A DNA stretch of 64,000 nucleotides, taken from positions 4,836,001 to 4,900,000 of the forward strand of contig NZ_CP109442.1 in the NCBI RefSeq assembly GCF_036227205.1, in the 5' to 3' direction. This DNA comes from Amycolatopsis sp. NBC_01480 (lineage in GTDB: Bacteria; Actinomycetota; Actinomycetes; Mycobacteriales; Pseudonocardiaceae). Below are positions 54,006 to 62,245 of this stretch, piece after piece. The notes under the pieces are model-generated. The model saw only the letters and a list, made by a program, of their open reading frames with translations, had not been told where the DNA came from and made no database searches. Each line of letters begins with the position of its first letter. The stretch's first letter is position 1. A program made the translations under genes and the position numbers.

Positions 54006-54698
54006 ATGGTCGATCTTCCTGACCCGCACGTGGTGATCGGCACTGGACGCGACATCTGGTCCGACGACGATGGCACCCACGAGCTGCACCGCTCCACCAT
54101 GGACCTGCTTCGGGACCACGGGCTGGCACGTGCCCGGCTCAATCCATTGTGGATCAACACCCTGACGTTGATCGCAGGTGCGGCGCATGAGCTGTATGTG
54201 TTCGGCCAGTATCGCGACCGCTCGCACGGGGCGGTGCTGCTCGCCGCTAGCGGCGACGACGCGGTACGGGTCGTCGCTGATCGTGCTGTGGTGATCGTCG
54301 AGCCGATCTCCGCACGGTGGCTGGCAACCACCCTGGTGGACTCGTTGCCTTCGGTGCCCGGCGCGAGGGTGCGGCCAGTGACCATCACCGGGGATCAGTG
54401 GGGCAACCCGGACACCTTGCCGAGTGATCCGCTGGCCGAGCCCGCCGGCATCAGCGATTGCGACGATCTCGCCGAGGTGCTGGCTGCCCCGAGGGACGCG
54501 GTTCACCAGATCTATGCCGCCCGCCGCATCGACGGGCAGCGGATGCGGTCCAGCCCGATCACCGCGATCGACCTCGTCCGGCGCGGCCGGGTGCTCAACT
54601 ACACCACCGCAGGTGACGACATCGTGATGACCTCGGGCACCCCCCGGGAGATGGTGGTGACGATCAATAACACCACCGCCGGGCTCACCAGCGACTAA
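54006..54698 (+). CDS. EspG-family type VII secretion protein
   Basis: ATG 54006 is used; the in-frame TTG at 53985 would add 7 residues. The product is about 230 aa. The pattern fits EspG chaperones: L-H-R-S-T-M-D-L-L-R-D-H-G-L-A-R-A-R-L-N-P-L-W-I-N-T-L near the front, then Y-V-F-G-Q-Y-R-D, A-V-L-L-A-A-S-G-D-D-A-V-R-V-V and V-R-P-V-T-I, with the conserved C-terminal R-R-G-R-V-L-N-Y-T-T. EspG binds PE/PPE or similar substrates in the cytosol and delivers them to the ESX channel. The N-terminus is shorter than in many homologues. With SseB, EspC and mycosin it adds to the type VII theme. Confidence 0.72.
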   Translation: MVDLPDPHVVIGTGRDIWSDDDGTHELHRSTMDLLRDHGLARARLNPLWINTLTLIAGAAHELYVFGQYRDRSHGAVLLAASGDDAVRVVADRAVVIVEPISARWLATTLVDSLPSVPGARVRPVTITGDQWGNPDTLPSDPLAEPAGISDCDDLAEVLAAPRDAVHQIYAARRIDGQRMRSSPITAIDLVRRGRVLNYTTAGDDIVMTSGTPREMVVTINNTTAGLTSD

Positions 54699-55014
54699 CC
54701 TCCGGAACATCGGGTCTCGAGCGGGAAGGTCCACCCTGGCCGCCGTCGCAGCGACATGTGCTCGCGTGCCGACATGCGGCCGGTTCGTGAGCGTCGGCTT
54801 CGGTGGTGACGCGCCTGACGGGCCGCCGTCGAGGCCCTGGTTCGGAGCTGGGCATGCTTTGGCGGTGGTGGCCGGCGACGAGTTCGGTATCAGCCGCGGC
54901 GCAGTGAGGGCCTCGCGCGGACCAGCAGCCGCTCCGTACGATCGTTGCCCTTTCTCGGCTCGATGGTGTGACTCACGCGGATGCGGCGACAGTTGTGTCG
55001 GTTGTGGCGGTTGC
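54699..55014. other. Intergenic stretch between convergent genes
   Basis: No frame with sustained coding bias. It separates EspG (plus) from the phosphotransferase (minus). No strong terminator hairpin was recognised. Confidence 0.35.
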
Positions 55015-55947
55015 TCAGGTGAAGTCGCTGGTGCAGAGGTCTCGGACGCGCATCGCCTGGTACTCCGTATCGGCGGAGAGGGTGTCGCGGTTTGTCCAGA
55101 GCACCGCGAGCCGGTGCAGCGCGATGGTGCGTTGCGCGGCGAGGAAACGGCGGCGGGCCAGTGGAGTGTCGATGCCGAGGGCGGGCAGGTATTGGGCCCA
55201 GGTGTGGTCGTCGATGGCGCGGGCGCTGGGATGTTCGACGAGGCCGGCGGTGTCGTAGGCGGTGTCGCTGTGGCCGGTGAGCTCCCAGTCGAGGAGGTAG
55301 ACGCCGGTGTCGTGGTAGTGCCACTTGTCGAGGTTGGAGTCCCCGCGGGACAGGACCGGCGGTGCTGGCTCGGCGAGGATGCTGCCGTCGGCTCGTGTGC
55401 GCCAGGTTGCCAGCAGGCGTTGCAGGTCCTTGCTGCGCGGGTCCCGGGAATCGTGTTCCAACTGTGTGGACCAGGCGGCGATTCGGTTCAGGATGGAGGT
55501 GGCGGAGCCGCCGCGAGCCTCACGGGCAAACGGCCCGAGCGGCGACGCGCGAAGGAGCTGCTGGACCTCGACGATTGACGGCAGGAGCTGAGCAGGCTGC
55601 GCGAGCGTGGGGATTGGCCTTCCGGGTATGAGGGTCATGGCGACCGCGGGCAGGGAGTCGTCGGGTGCGTGCCACAAAGGACGTGGCGCGAACGTGTGCC
55701 CGTGGGAGGCGAGGTGGCGCAGCGCCGCATACTCGGCCCTCGCGCGGTCACCCCGGTCAGCGCGGTAGAGCTTCAGGCAGACGGGGTCACCGGGGCTGTC
55801 ATCCCATCCGAATACCCAGTTGTTGCGACCGCCGGACAACCGCCGCAGCCCAAGGCCTGGCAGATCGTGGTCGAGTTCGCGGGGGTCGCGGCGGTGACGG
55901 GCGCGCAGCTCGGCGAGTAGGACGTTGGCAATCGGTTGCTGCGGCAA
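55015..55947 (-). CDS. APH-family phosphotransferase, 310 aa
   Basis: The start TTG 55947 (L-P-Q-Q-P-I-A-N-V-L-L) has GGAG 7-8 bases upstream; the longer frame to 56409 has poor codon use and is dropped. The kinase-like fold shows N-N-W-V-F-G-W-D near residue 35, V-C-L-K-L-Y-R (ATP lysine), L-S-R-G-D-S-N-L-D-K-W (catalytic Asp) and L-L-D-W-E-L-T-G (metal-binding Asp). This is the aminoglycoside/choline/homoserine kinase superfamily; the substrate is unknown. The gene stands alone. Unlike the kinase at 35.4 kb it is intact. Confidence 0.82.
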   Translation of the reverse strand: MPQQPIANVLLAELRARHRRDPRELDHDLPGLGLRRLSGGRNNWVFGWDDSPGDPVCLKLYRADRGDRARAEYAALRHLASHGHTFAPRPLWHAPDDSLPAVAMTLIPGRPIPTLAQPAQLLPSIVEVQQLLRASPLGPFAREARGGSATSILNRIAAWSTQLEHDSRDPRSKDLQRLLATWRTRADGSILAEPAPPVLSRGDSNLDKWHYHDTGVYLLDWELTGHSDTAYDTAGLVEHPSARAIDDHTWAQYLPALGIDTPLARRRFLAAQRTIALHRLAVLWTNRDTLSADTEYQAMRVRDLCTSDFT

Positions 55948-56275
55948 GGATTCTCCTCGAGAGACGGAAGGTTCTGCTACCTCCGAGCAGAACGCGCTCG
56001 GTGCCGGCGAGAGCGGCCCAGGCCCGGTTGGTCGCGTGTGCGCCGGACCGTTCGGTGTCGGCATGTCCCCGGTCCAGCTCGCGAACCGGCCGGTGGGTGC
56101 GGTGTTGGTCCTCGATCCAGAGGACGCCTCGCGTCGGCCGTCGTGGAGTGGTGGCCGGTGGGCTGCTGGTGGAGGTGGGCGCACTGGCGTTGGTGTTCCG
56201 GACGGTGCTGTCGTGTTCTGGTGAGCTCGGGGTGCCGCGTCATGCACTAGGTGGCGCGGCACCCCGAGTTGTGGG

Positions 56276-57180
56276 TCAGGTCGCGCTGCCGGTACGGGCG
56301 ACGTGGTAGATCCAGTCCCGGAAGTCCGGGGAACTGGTGTAGACGGCCGGCGCGGTGCCGCAGAACTCGTTGGCGGTGCGGCTGGCGCTGCCGACGAGCT
56401 GGGGCACACCGTCGATCGTGGCGAGGGCCGGTCCGCCGGAGTCCCCGTAACAGCTGCCGTCGGTGCTGGAGGGATTGTCGGTGCAGATCTCGCCGGCGGA
56501 TAGACCGATGTCGGCGCAGCGCGAGGGCGCGGTGACGCGGGTGTCGAGCTGCTGCAGCCGCAAGGGCAGCCCGGTGGAGGTGCTGTCGGGCTCGGTCACG
56601 CCCCAGCCGTAGAGGCTGATCGTGCTGCTGCGCCGGGCGGTGTTGCGGGCGAGCTGCACGGTCGGTTGCTGGAGCAGGTGGTCGAGCTGGAGCATGGCGA
56701 TGTCGAAGACCTGCTTCTTCGGCGCGCCCCGGGCCCAGTTCCAGCCCGGGTGGACCACGATCTTGGTCACGGTCGCGGTGTCCCCGCCGGAGAGCCGGTC
56801 GAGGCTGCCGACCCGGACGTGGAAATGTTGTCCGCGGTCGGGATCGGTGCCGCGTCGGCGGTGAACCGCTGGATCGCGGACGACCTGGCCGCCGCGCCCG
56901 CGGGCGGGTCGGTGACACAGTGCGCGGCGGTGACCACCCAGCCCCGGAACACCAGGGCCGCGCCGCAGGTGTGGTAGTCGATGTACTTCTCGCCGTACGC
57001 GGGTGCGTCGTACTGCAGCGAGGTGATGCCCGGCGGCGCGGTCGCGGCCGGGTGACCGCCGATGATCCTCGGTGCGACCGGCGGCGGTGTGTCGGCGACG
57101 GCCGTCCCGGCGGGAGCGGTCAGCGCGGCGGCGATGCTCGCCGTCACGGCTGCTGCGGACGACAGAATCTTTCTGTTCAC
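56276..57180 (-). pseudogene. Secreted trypsin-like protease, one frameshift
   Basis: GTG 57180 starts a signal peptide (A-A-V-T-A-S-I-A-A-A-L-T-A-P-A-G-T-A-V-A-D), then the mature N-terminus R-I-I-G-G-H and the catalytic His in V-V-T-A-A-H-C. After about A-D-A-A-P-I-P the frame shifts by one base near 56830-56860. The other frame continues F-H-V-R-V-G-S-L-D-R, the catalytic Asp in F-D-I-A-M-L-Q-L and Ser in C-Y-G-D-S-G-G-P-A-L. All three catalytic residues are present. One indel separates His from Asp and Ser. It is either recently inactivated or a sequencing error. Confidence 0.8.
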
Positions 57181-57518
57181 GGACTAGTCTTCCCGTCTGA
57201 AAACAACATGGTCGGTTGTCTACAATGGATTTATGCAGCCTGGTCGCGGGAGGCCTGCGTCCAGGGTGAGCGAAGGGCATTGTCAGACGGCTGCGCTACT
57301 TGCCGGCGTCACCGCGTTCGGCGACATGGTGCAGCGATGTGGACGTCTCCTGCTCCAGCGGTGAAATCCGACATGGCGCCACGCAGTCCTTTCGGGACAA
57401 CGGCGCTCGACTGCGGGGATCCGGTGATCCGTCCGCGGATGCAGCCCCGCGGAACGCGCCGGCGAGTGTCCTGAACAGCGCGATTCGCTTCCGGCGTGAC
57501 CTGGGGTAGTCGCCGTGG
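57181..57518. other. Region between protease and small-gene run
   Basis: Contains the protease promoter region. A possible continuation of the minus-strand run reads R-R-K-R-I-A-L-F-R-T-L-A-G-A-F-R-G without its own start, overlapping an ATGA-linked alternative frame at 57522. Neither is convincing enough to call a gene. Confidence 0.3.
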
Positions 57519-57770
57519 TCATCCGGCTTGCTCCTGCGTGCTGCGGGCTTCGTCATGGGAACACTTGGAGAACAGCTCGAGGTAGACGTCCGCGTCGTCG
57601 GACTCGCAAGCGGCACGGCGGGGCTGGTCGAGGTCAACGCCCCACACCTGAATGTCGGCCTGCTCCGGGTCGGCCAGCCACTCGGCCGCGTCGGCGAACA
57701 CCTGTGCGCAGTCGCGACCCCTGAAAGTGGTGCAGTCCACGGCACTGTGGGGTTTTTGTCCGCGTAGCAT
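57519..57770 (-). CDS. Small hypothetical protein, 83 aa
   Basis: ATG 57770 has AAGGAAGG at good distance. The product is acidic with C-T-T-F-R-G-R-D-C-A-Q-V-F-A-D-A-A-E-W-L near the front and D-L-D-Q-P-R-R-A-A-C-E-S-D-D-A-D-V-Y-L-E-L-F at the back; three or four cysteines are present. Codon use is protein-like. No family is recognised. It is the last confident member of a long minus-strand series of small genes. Confidence 0.6.
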   Translation of the reverse strand: MLRGQKPHSAVDCTTFRGRDCAQVFADAAEWLADPEQADIQVWGVDLDQPRRAACESDDADVYLELFSKCSHDEARSTQEQAG

Positions 57771-57950
57771 AAGAACCTTCCTTTACGGCATGACTTTACG
57801 ATCGGCGAGTGCCATTGTGTCGTCGACCGGTACCTCCCCGGCTGCCTGTTCGGCCGTGACGCTGGTCAATGAAGTTTGGTGCGCCGCCGAAACCATCGAA
57901 TGGTGGGCAGGTCGTAATTTCTCGGCGGAATCGGCGATGCTCACAGGTGC

Positions 57951-58111
57951 TCACCCAACGTCATGACCAGTTGCTGTCAGCGCAGCCTTCGCGGCGGGCG
58001 GCGCAACGCCTAGGGCTACGGCGGCGCGAACGATCCATTTTTCCCGCGCATCCAGGCCCAGAGTATGCGCAAATTCTGCTTCATTTCTTGCATGCGAGAC
58101 CTACTTTTCAT
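57951..58111 (-). pseudogene. Small conserved protein, one frameshift
   Basis: ATG 58111 has a near-ideal GAGGAGG upstream. It reads M-K-S-R-S-R-M-Q-E-M-K-Q, then must shift one base to continue E-F-A-H-T-L-G-L-D-A-R-E-K-W-I-V-R-A-A-V-A-L-G-V and end A-A-L-T-A-T-G-H-D-V-G at 57951. The second frame has strong coding bias but no start of its own. Joined it would be about 53 aa, helical. A strong ribosome binding site on a broken frame suggests a recent indel or an assembly error. Confidence 0.5.
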
Positions 58112-58124
58112 GGTACCTCCTCAC

Positions 58125-58682
58125 TTATTTCGACGTACTATCGAAGCAGGTGCGGACTGTGTACATCACTTTTCCGGCGTCGGGGATCACGGGAAACCGT
58201 GAAGGTGGCTGTTTCCAGGCGGCTGAGACGCGCGACGTGATCCGGGCTGGCGGCAGGGGTATCCAGCTCGCCCCGGTGATCCAGCGGCATCCCGGTGGAA
58301 GGGGTGTTGCGTGCTGCTCACGATCCACAGGCGAGGTCAGGACAATCCTGCGACCTGATGCCGCCACCACTGGACCGAGCAGCCGGGCGGTCTGGGCGGC
58401 GAACACCGTCTCCGGTATCTCCATCGCGTCGATTCCGTATCCGCACACCAGAAGCACCCCGTACGGTGCTTGCTGCCACCATGCGTCGACTTCGGCCACG
58501 GTCCAGACGGGTTCCCGCCACCAGGCCGGCGACAACGGCGTCAGTCCGACGGCATGGGGGTGGCCCATCCACCTGCCTCCGGTATCCAGCTCGGGGTGCG
58601 TGGCGGGGGTGATCGGCCAGCCTCGGAGAGCAGCGTTGTGCGCCGCCTGCCAGACGCTGTGGTCGTCGCGCTCGTTCAGCAT
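58125..58682 (-). CDS. Short Prim-Pol-like (bifunctional primase/polymerase N-terminal) protein
   Basis: The product is 185 aa. It matches the N-terminal Prim-Pol fold seen in small actinobacterial proteins: A-A-L-R-G-W-P-I-T-P-A-T-H-P-E near the front, P-L-S-P-A-W-W-R-E-P, Y-G-V-L-L-V-C-G-Y-G-I-D-A-M-E-I (metal-site region with D), and W-I-P-L-P-P-A-R near the end. Such short copies occur in integrative elements and may help replication, or may be inactive regulators. Its start overlaps the end of an upstream small frame. The full-length helicase partner is absent. Confidence 0.7.
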   Translation of the reverse strand: MLNERDDHSVWQAAHNAALRGWPITPATHPELDTGGRWMGHPHAVGLTPLSPAWWREPVWTVAEVDAWWQQAPYGVLLVCGYGIDAMEIPETVFAAQTARLLGPVVAASGRRIVLTSPVDREQHATPLPPGCRWITGASWIPLPPARITSRVSAAWKQPPSRFPVIPDAGKVMYTVRTCFDSTSK

Positions 58683-59035
58683 GGACGCCGCCGACGCCGG
58701 CAGGTGCGTAGGCGAAGGAGCAGCCCCGGGGCCACCACATCACCAGGCCGTACGCCGGGACGGCGATCAGGGCCACCATCAGCGGAGGGGATCCGATGCG
58801 GAGAACGCGGCGCCGGCGAGGCCGCAACGACACCGTGCTTGGCGTAGCGGACGGCCGCCACGCAGCCGAACATGGTTCGCTCGGGCGGGCACCGCACTAG
58901 CAGGCGTGCAGCGCAGGTGAACTTCCCGCACATCAGGTGGGGAAGGTCGTCGGAATCGCCGACGTTCGACGCGTGAGCGGGCGACCAGGGGTCATCGGCG
59001 GGGACACGCCACGCGATCGCCATGCTGGTCCTCAC
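58676..59035 (-). CDS. Small cysteine-containing hypothetical, 119 aa
   Basis: GTG 59035 overlaps the HAD stop (GTGA) and its stop overlaps the Prim-Pol start, so the gene fits the overlapped run. The N-terminal half has good codon use (A-W-R-V-P-A-D-D-P-W-S-P, then M-C-G-K-F-T-C-A-A-R). Beyond about 58840 the better coding bias moves to another frame starting at 58833, with one transmembrane helix (L-M-V-A-L-I-A-V-P-A-Y-G-L-V-M). There may thus be two small genes, or one with a frameshift. No family is recognised. Confidence 0.45.
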   Translation of the reverse strand: MRTSMAIAWRVPADDPWSPAHASNVGDSDDLPHLMCGKFTCAARLLVRCPPERTMFGCVAAVRYAKHGVVAASPAPRSPHRIPSADGGPDRRPGVRPGDVVAPGLLLRLRTCRRRRRPC

Positions 59036-59751
59036 CTGCGCCGGGCCCAGGCCACCACGACAGGGACCGCGTCAAGCAGGCTCGGCACCGTCGCCACCCG
59101 CTGGTCGTTGCCCTTCGGGTAGTGCGCTGGTTCGTCGCCGGGTCGGTGGATGTGGATGACGCGTGCCCCGGCGGAGAGGGCGCCGCTGACGTCGGCGTCG
59201 AGCCGGTCGCCGATGTGGATCACGGCCCCGATGTCGGCGCGGTGGTTCGCCGCGACGATCTGCCACAGCCACGGCTCTGGCTTCGCGCCACCGAGCTGGA
59301 AGCTCGTGTACACCTTGGCCAGCACACCCGGATGGGCCGCGTTCACCGCCGCGACCCGTTGCGGCCCGCCGGTGACGGCCATGTTCGACAGCGCTACCAC
59401 CGCGGCTATCTCGTTCAGCATCCACAACGCCTGGGCGGTGTCGTGGTAGGGCGTGTATCCGCGGTGCCACGTTGATTCGGCAGGGAAGTCCGCCGGTGAG
59501 ATCAGCAGCCGCTGGCACACCCGTTCGATCAGCTCGTCGGTGAGCACCGGGGCGCGGTGCAGCAGGGACCGCACCGTCTCGGCGATCCGGTCCGGTCCGA
59601 TGACGTGCGACGGCGCCAACTCCGCCAACCTGTCCTTAGTGGACACTCCGGTGAATGCCCCGAGGGTTCTGCCGATATCGACCGTGATCAGTTGGACCTT
59701 GTTCCCCACACATGCTCCTGTTCGTCGAAAATCGTTGGTGTTCATGGTCAT
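59032..59751 (-). CDS. HAD-superfamily phosphatase-like protein
   Basis: The product is about 239 aa; an internal GTG near 59709 could be the true start. HAD motifs are present: motif I L-I-T-V-D-I-G-R-T-L-G (DxxxT with the first Asp), motif II A-L-S-N-M-A, the Lys in G-G-A-K-P-E-P, and motif IV I-G-D-R-L-D-A-D-V-S-G-A. The second Asp of the classic D-x-D is Gly here, so activity may be altered. These enzymes dephosphorylate small metabolites. It is coupled to the next gene by a GTGA overlap, inside the minus-strand run. Confidence 0.82.
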   Translation of the reverse strand: MTMNTNDFRRTGACVGNKVQLITVDIGRTLGAFTGVSTKDRLAELAPSHVIGPDRIAETVRSLLHRAPVLTDELIERVCQRLLISPADFPAESTWHRGYTPYHDTAQALWMLNEIAAVVALSNMAVTGGPQRVAAVNAAHPGVLAKVYTSFQLGGAKPEPWLWQIVAANHRADIGAVIHIGDRLDADVSGALSAGARVIHIHRPGDEPAHYPKGNDQRVATVPSLLDAVPVVVAWARRR

Positions 59752-60031
59752 TCAGGTCGTCGTGGGTGGGCCACGCGGCCACGGGGTCGGGCATCTGTGC
59801 CGCCGTCCATTCATGCAGCGGCCGGTGGCGTGGCCGGTAGAACAGCGCACCGAGCACGATCGGCTGCTCGGCCGGGGATTTCGGCGGGGCGGCACGGAAC
59901 TGGGTAGGCGTGCCCAGCCAGGGATTTCGGTCGGCGGCATAGCGGGGAACAGTGGCGTTTGCGCGGAAACGCGGAACCAGTCGTTCATCGCCCGAGGCCC
60001 CTTCCTCGTGACGGCCGGGCCGGCTGGACAT
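59636..60031 (-). CDS. Hypothetical protein overlapping HAD start (weak)
   Basis: A frame from ATG 60031 (E-R-L-V-P-R-F-R-A-N-A-T-V-P-R-Y-A-A-D-R-N) has high GC3 down to about 59750, with P-I-V-L-G-A-L-F-Y-R-P-R-H-R-P-L-H-E-W. Its last part overlaps the HAD coding start and is probably not translated as shown, so an indel near 59750 is possible. No family is recognised. Confidence 0.4.
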   Translation of the reverse strand: MSSRPGRHEEGASGDERLVPRFRANATVPRYAADRNPWLGTPTQFRAAPPKSPAEQPIVLGALFYRPRHRPLHEWTAAQMPDPVAAWPTHDDLNDHEHQRFSTNRSMCGEQGPTDHGRYRQNPRGIHRSVH

Positions 60032-60290
60032 GTGCCCGCTGCTGTACTCCCGGGCCGCCGGGGGAGAAGCAGCGTGGACACCACGTGAACTCGTATCGCT
60101 GAGGCAGCGCCCGCCGCGGGAAGCACATGACGGCGCAGCTGCTCAGCCCGATCCACATGCGGTTCCAGCGCAGTAGCCGCATTTGTCCTACAGGGACTTT
60201 GTGCATGATGACGACGCGGCGGAGCAGGAACGAGGCCAGCGCGGGGCATTGCTCGAACGTCGGCGAGTGCCGGCCCGGCTGGCCGGGCAT
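59985..60290 (-). CDS. Small hypothetical protein, 101 aa
   Basis: ATG 60290 overlaps the XRE stop (TGATG), a typical coupled start. The product reads P-A-L-A-S-F-L-L-R-R-V-V-I-M-H-K-V-P-V-G-Q, then W-N-R-M-W-I-G-L-S-S-C-A-V-M-C, and contains a C-P-R-C pair after Y-E-F-T-W. It could bind a metal. No family is recognised. Confidence 0.45.
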   Translation of the reverse strand: MPGQPGRHSPTFEQCPALASFLLRRVVIMHKVPVGQMRLLRWNRMWIGLSSCAVMCFPRRALPQRYEFTWCPRCFSPGGPGVQQRAHVQPARPSRGRGLGR

Positions 60291-61024
60291 CACGCAGCGC
60301 TCAGGATGTCGAGCAGCTGCGGCAGCTCGACCCCGCACACCACGGCCAGCGCGTCCTGCGCGGATCGGGGAAGCGTCGCCAGCCCCGTGTCCGATGCTTC
60401 CGGTTCGGCCAACCGCAGCGTCGCCCACCGGGCAAGCTGCGGCTGCTCGCACCCGGCCAGCACGGCCAGGTCCACGATCACCGTGTCATCCGGCTGCCCG
60501 AAGACGTCCTGGTACACGCGATCGAAGATCTCGCCGGGTTGGACGCCGAGTACTGCGCAGTACTCGGCGAACTGGCACACCGACATCGCCCGAGTGCCTC
60601 GCTCGTGGCTCGCCAGCTTCTGCACCGAGCGGTCCAGGCGCAGCCTGCCGTTCATGATCTGGCGTGTCCAGCCATGCTTCTGCCGTTCCTGGCGCAGGGC
60701 ATCGCCGATGCCTGCGGCGAACTGCTCCAGCGTTTCCTCCGAGACGGGCGTGGCACCCCGCTTCCCGCGGCCGCGTTTCCTCTGCCTGGCAGCGGATGCC
60801 CGGTCCGGCACACCGTCGGCGTCGGCCCGGCGCAGGACCCGGCGGATGCCCCCGATCGGGAATCCGAACCGGGCCGAGATGGCGCTGCGCGTCATCGCGG
60901 CCTCCACACACCGCAGCAGGAGCTGCTCCAGCAGCGGGCCCAAGATCGGGTCATGCTCAATGTGACGGAACTCCATGTTCGCCACCGCCCAGCCGAGATC
61001 GGGAACCACCGTCGCCTCAGCCAC
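60290..61024 (-). CDS. XRE-family helix-turn-helix regulator
   Basis: GTG 61024 overlaps the stop of the preceding gene. The product is 244 aa. Two DNA-binding-like segments are visible: near residue 45 T-R-S-A-I-S-A-R-F-G-F-P-I-G-G-I-R-R-V-L, and a central XRE domain (about 105-165) with L-R-Q-E-R-Q-K-H-G-W-T-R and A-S-H-E-R-G-T-R-A-M-S-V-C-Q-F-A-E-Y-C. The C-terminal part has D-T-V-I-V-D-L-A-V-L and W-A-T-L-R-L. It probably regulates this run of genes. Most similar actinobacterial genes lie on integrative elements. Confidence 0.75.
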   Translation of the reverse strand: MAEATVVPDLGWAVANMEFRHIEHDPILGPLLEQLLLRCVEAAMTRSAISARFGFPIGGIRRVLRRADADGVPDRASAARQRKRGRGKRGATPVSEETLEQFAAGIGDALRQERQKHGWTRQIMNGRLRLDRSVQKLASHERGTRAMSVCQFAEYCAVLGVQPGEIFDRVYQDVFGQPDDTVIVDLAVLAGCEQPQLARWATLRLAEPEASDTGLATLPRSAQDALAVVCGVELPQLLDILSAA

Positions 61025-61898
61025 GAGACCACCCCAGAACCTCGGCGATCACGTCCACAATGGACCCAGGTTTCGCCGTCTCCTCGGCAGGCGGCACGTG
61101 TTCGCCCGAAGCCTCGGCGAACGTCGTGGGCGCGGCCTCAAGGGGGTAGCGCGCGGCCATCGAGTAGGCGCCCTCGTTGAGCGCGAGATACACGAAGTCC
61201 GCGCGCTCACCCGCAGTGCGCACGTAGGTCAGCCGCTCCGGCGCGTCAACGGGGCCATCGGCGTGCACGAGCTGGAAGCCCGCCGCCGCCAGTTCGTTCA
61301 TCGCCGTCGTCTCGGCCGCGTAGTCCGCTTCCGGGTCCGCCGCTGCGCCGAGGGTGGCGTCGGGCTCGCCGAATTCGCCCCACCAGAACCGCTCGGTGCC
61401 CCACATGCCGCACTCGCCCCAGACCAGGCATCCGGCCACCGCGTCCCGATCGATCTCCCGGGCCGTCCGCTCGGCCGCGTCGAGCAGATCCGGCAGCTTC
61501 GGGGCGTCCACCGGACACCAGTCTTCCCGGACGGCATGCTGCGCGCAGCCGGTGTGGACACCGCAGTGGCCGATGCGGACTGACCGGTCGGGCTGGATGC
61601 CGACCCGCAGCGTCACCAGGCCCTTGTCCAGCAGATCGTGCACCAGCAGATGCCGGCCACCGAAGGACAGGTCGTAGGTCCAGACGTCCCCGCCGTGCTC
61701 GCCGACGTATCCGGCTCGCCAGCCCGGTCGCGTCCTCATCACCTGCCACAGCGCGAGATCCGCGGCCAGCCGTTCCGGCTGATCGAAGGTCTTCGCGTGA
61801 TAGGCGCGGTATTCCTGGTCGGACACCATCCGCTCCGGCAACAGCGGCTTCGGCACGTCCGCGGCGGTCTCCGCCGGCCTCGGCTCGTCGGTGCTCAT
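61017..61898 (-). CDS. Hypothetical protein, 293 aa
   Basis: ATG 61898 has GGGAGGGCG upstream; the longer frame is dropped. The product has an N-terminal M-V-S-D-Q-E-Y-R-A-Y-H-A-K-T-F-D segment, then V-M-R-T-R-P-G-W-R-A-G-Y-V-G-E-H-G, a cluster of Cys/His (I-G-H-C-G-V-H-T-G-C-A-Q-H, D-W-C-P-V-D, G-C-L-V-W-G-E-C-G), and A-G-F-Q-L-V-H-A-D-G-P-V-D-A near the end. The Cys/His cluster suggests metal binding. No family with known function is recognised. It is coupled both to the upstream Cys-rich gene and to the XRE gene. Confidence 0.65.
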   Translation of the reverse strand: MSTDEPRPAETAADVPKPLLPERMVSDQEYRAYHAKTFDQPERLAADLALWQVMRTRPGWRAGYVGEHGGDVWTYDLSFGGRHLLVHDLLDKGLVTLRVGIQPDRSVRIGHCGVHTGCAQHAVREDWCPVDAPKLPDLLDAAERTAREIDRDAVAGCLVWGECGMWGTERFWWGEFGEPDATLGAAADPEADYAAETTAMNELAAAGFQLVHADGPVDAPERLTYVRTAGERADFVYLALNEGAYSMAARYPLEAAPTTFAEASGEHVPPAEETAKPGSIVDVIAEVLGWSRG

Positions 61899-62245
61899 CG
61901 TGACGCCCTCCCGGCGTGTCGTGGATCGCGGCGAAGGCGGAGGCGGCAATGCCGCTGCGTTTGCCGATGCTGCGGGGCCCGCACCCGCCGGACAGGCACC
62001 AGGACAAGCTGTTGAACCTCGCGTTGCGCGGCTGGGGACTGACGCGCGATCAGCCGGCAGGCCCGGCAGGCGGGTCCGGGTGCCGTGGTGGTGAGAGACA
62101 TCTCGACCTGGTGCCCGCACACCGCGATCACCGGGACGCCTTGCTCCCGGGCCGCCTGAAATGCCTCATCGGTGACCTCGTGTTCATGCGCGTCACCCGC
62201 GCAGGTGCAGCGTGAGGTCCATAAGCGATCGGCTTTGCTGGTCAT
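61895..62245 (-). CDS. Small Cys-rich (zinc-ribbon-like) protein
   Basis: ATG 62245 is chosen (M-T-S-K-A-D-R-L-W-T-S-R-C-T-C-A-G). The product is about 116 aa. C-T-C near residue 13, C-G-H-Q near 47 and C-R-A-C near 65 form a zinc-ribbon-like spacing common in small actinobacterial proteins with 'VPVIAVCGHQ'. The C-terminal 45 residues are very basic (R-R-V-R-A-P-Q-H-R-Q-T-Q-R-H). It opens the overlapping minus-strand run and ends with an ATGA overlap with the next gene. Confidence 0.6.
   Translation of the reverse strand: MTSKADRLWTSRCTCAGDAHEHEVTDEAFQAAREQGVPVIAVCGHQVEMSLTTTAPGPACRACRLIARQSPAAQREVQQLVLVPVRRVRAPQHRQTQRHCRLRLRRDPRHAGRASR

Noticed and set aside
55948..56409. N-terminal extension of the phosphotransferase gene
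   Set aside because: The added 154 residues are Pro/Thr/Arg-rich with poor codon bias, and a ribosome binding site precedes TTG 55947.
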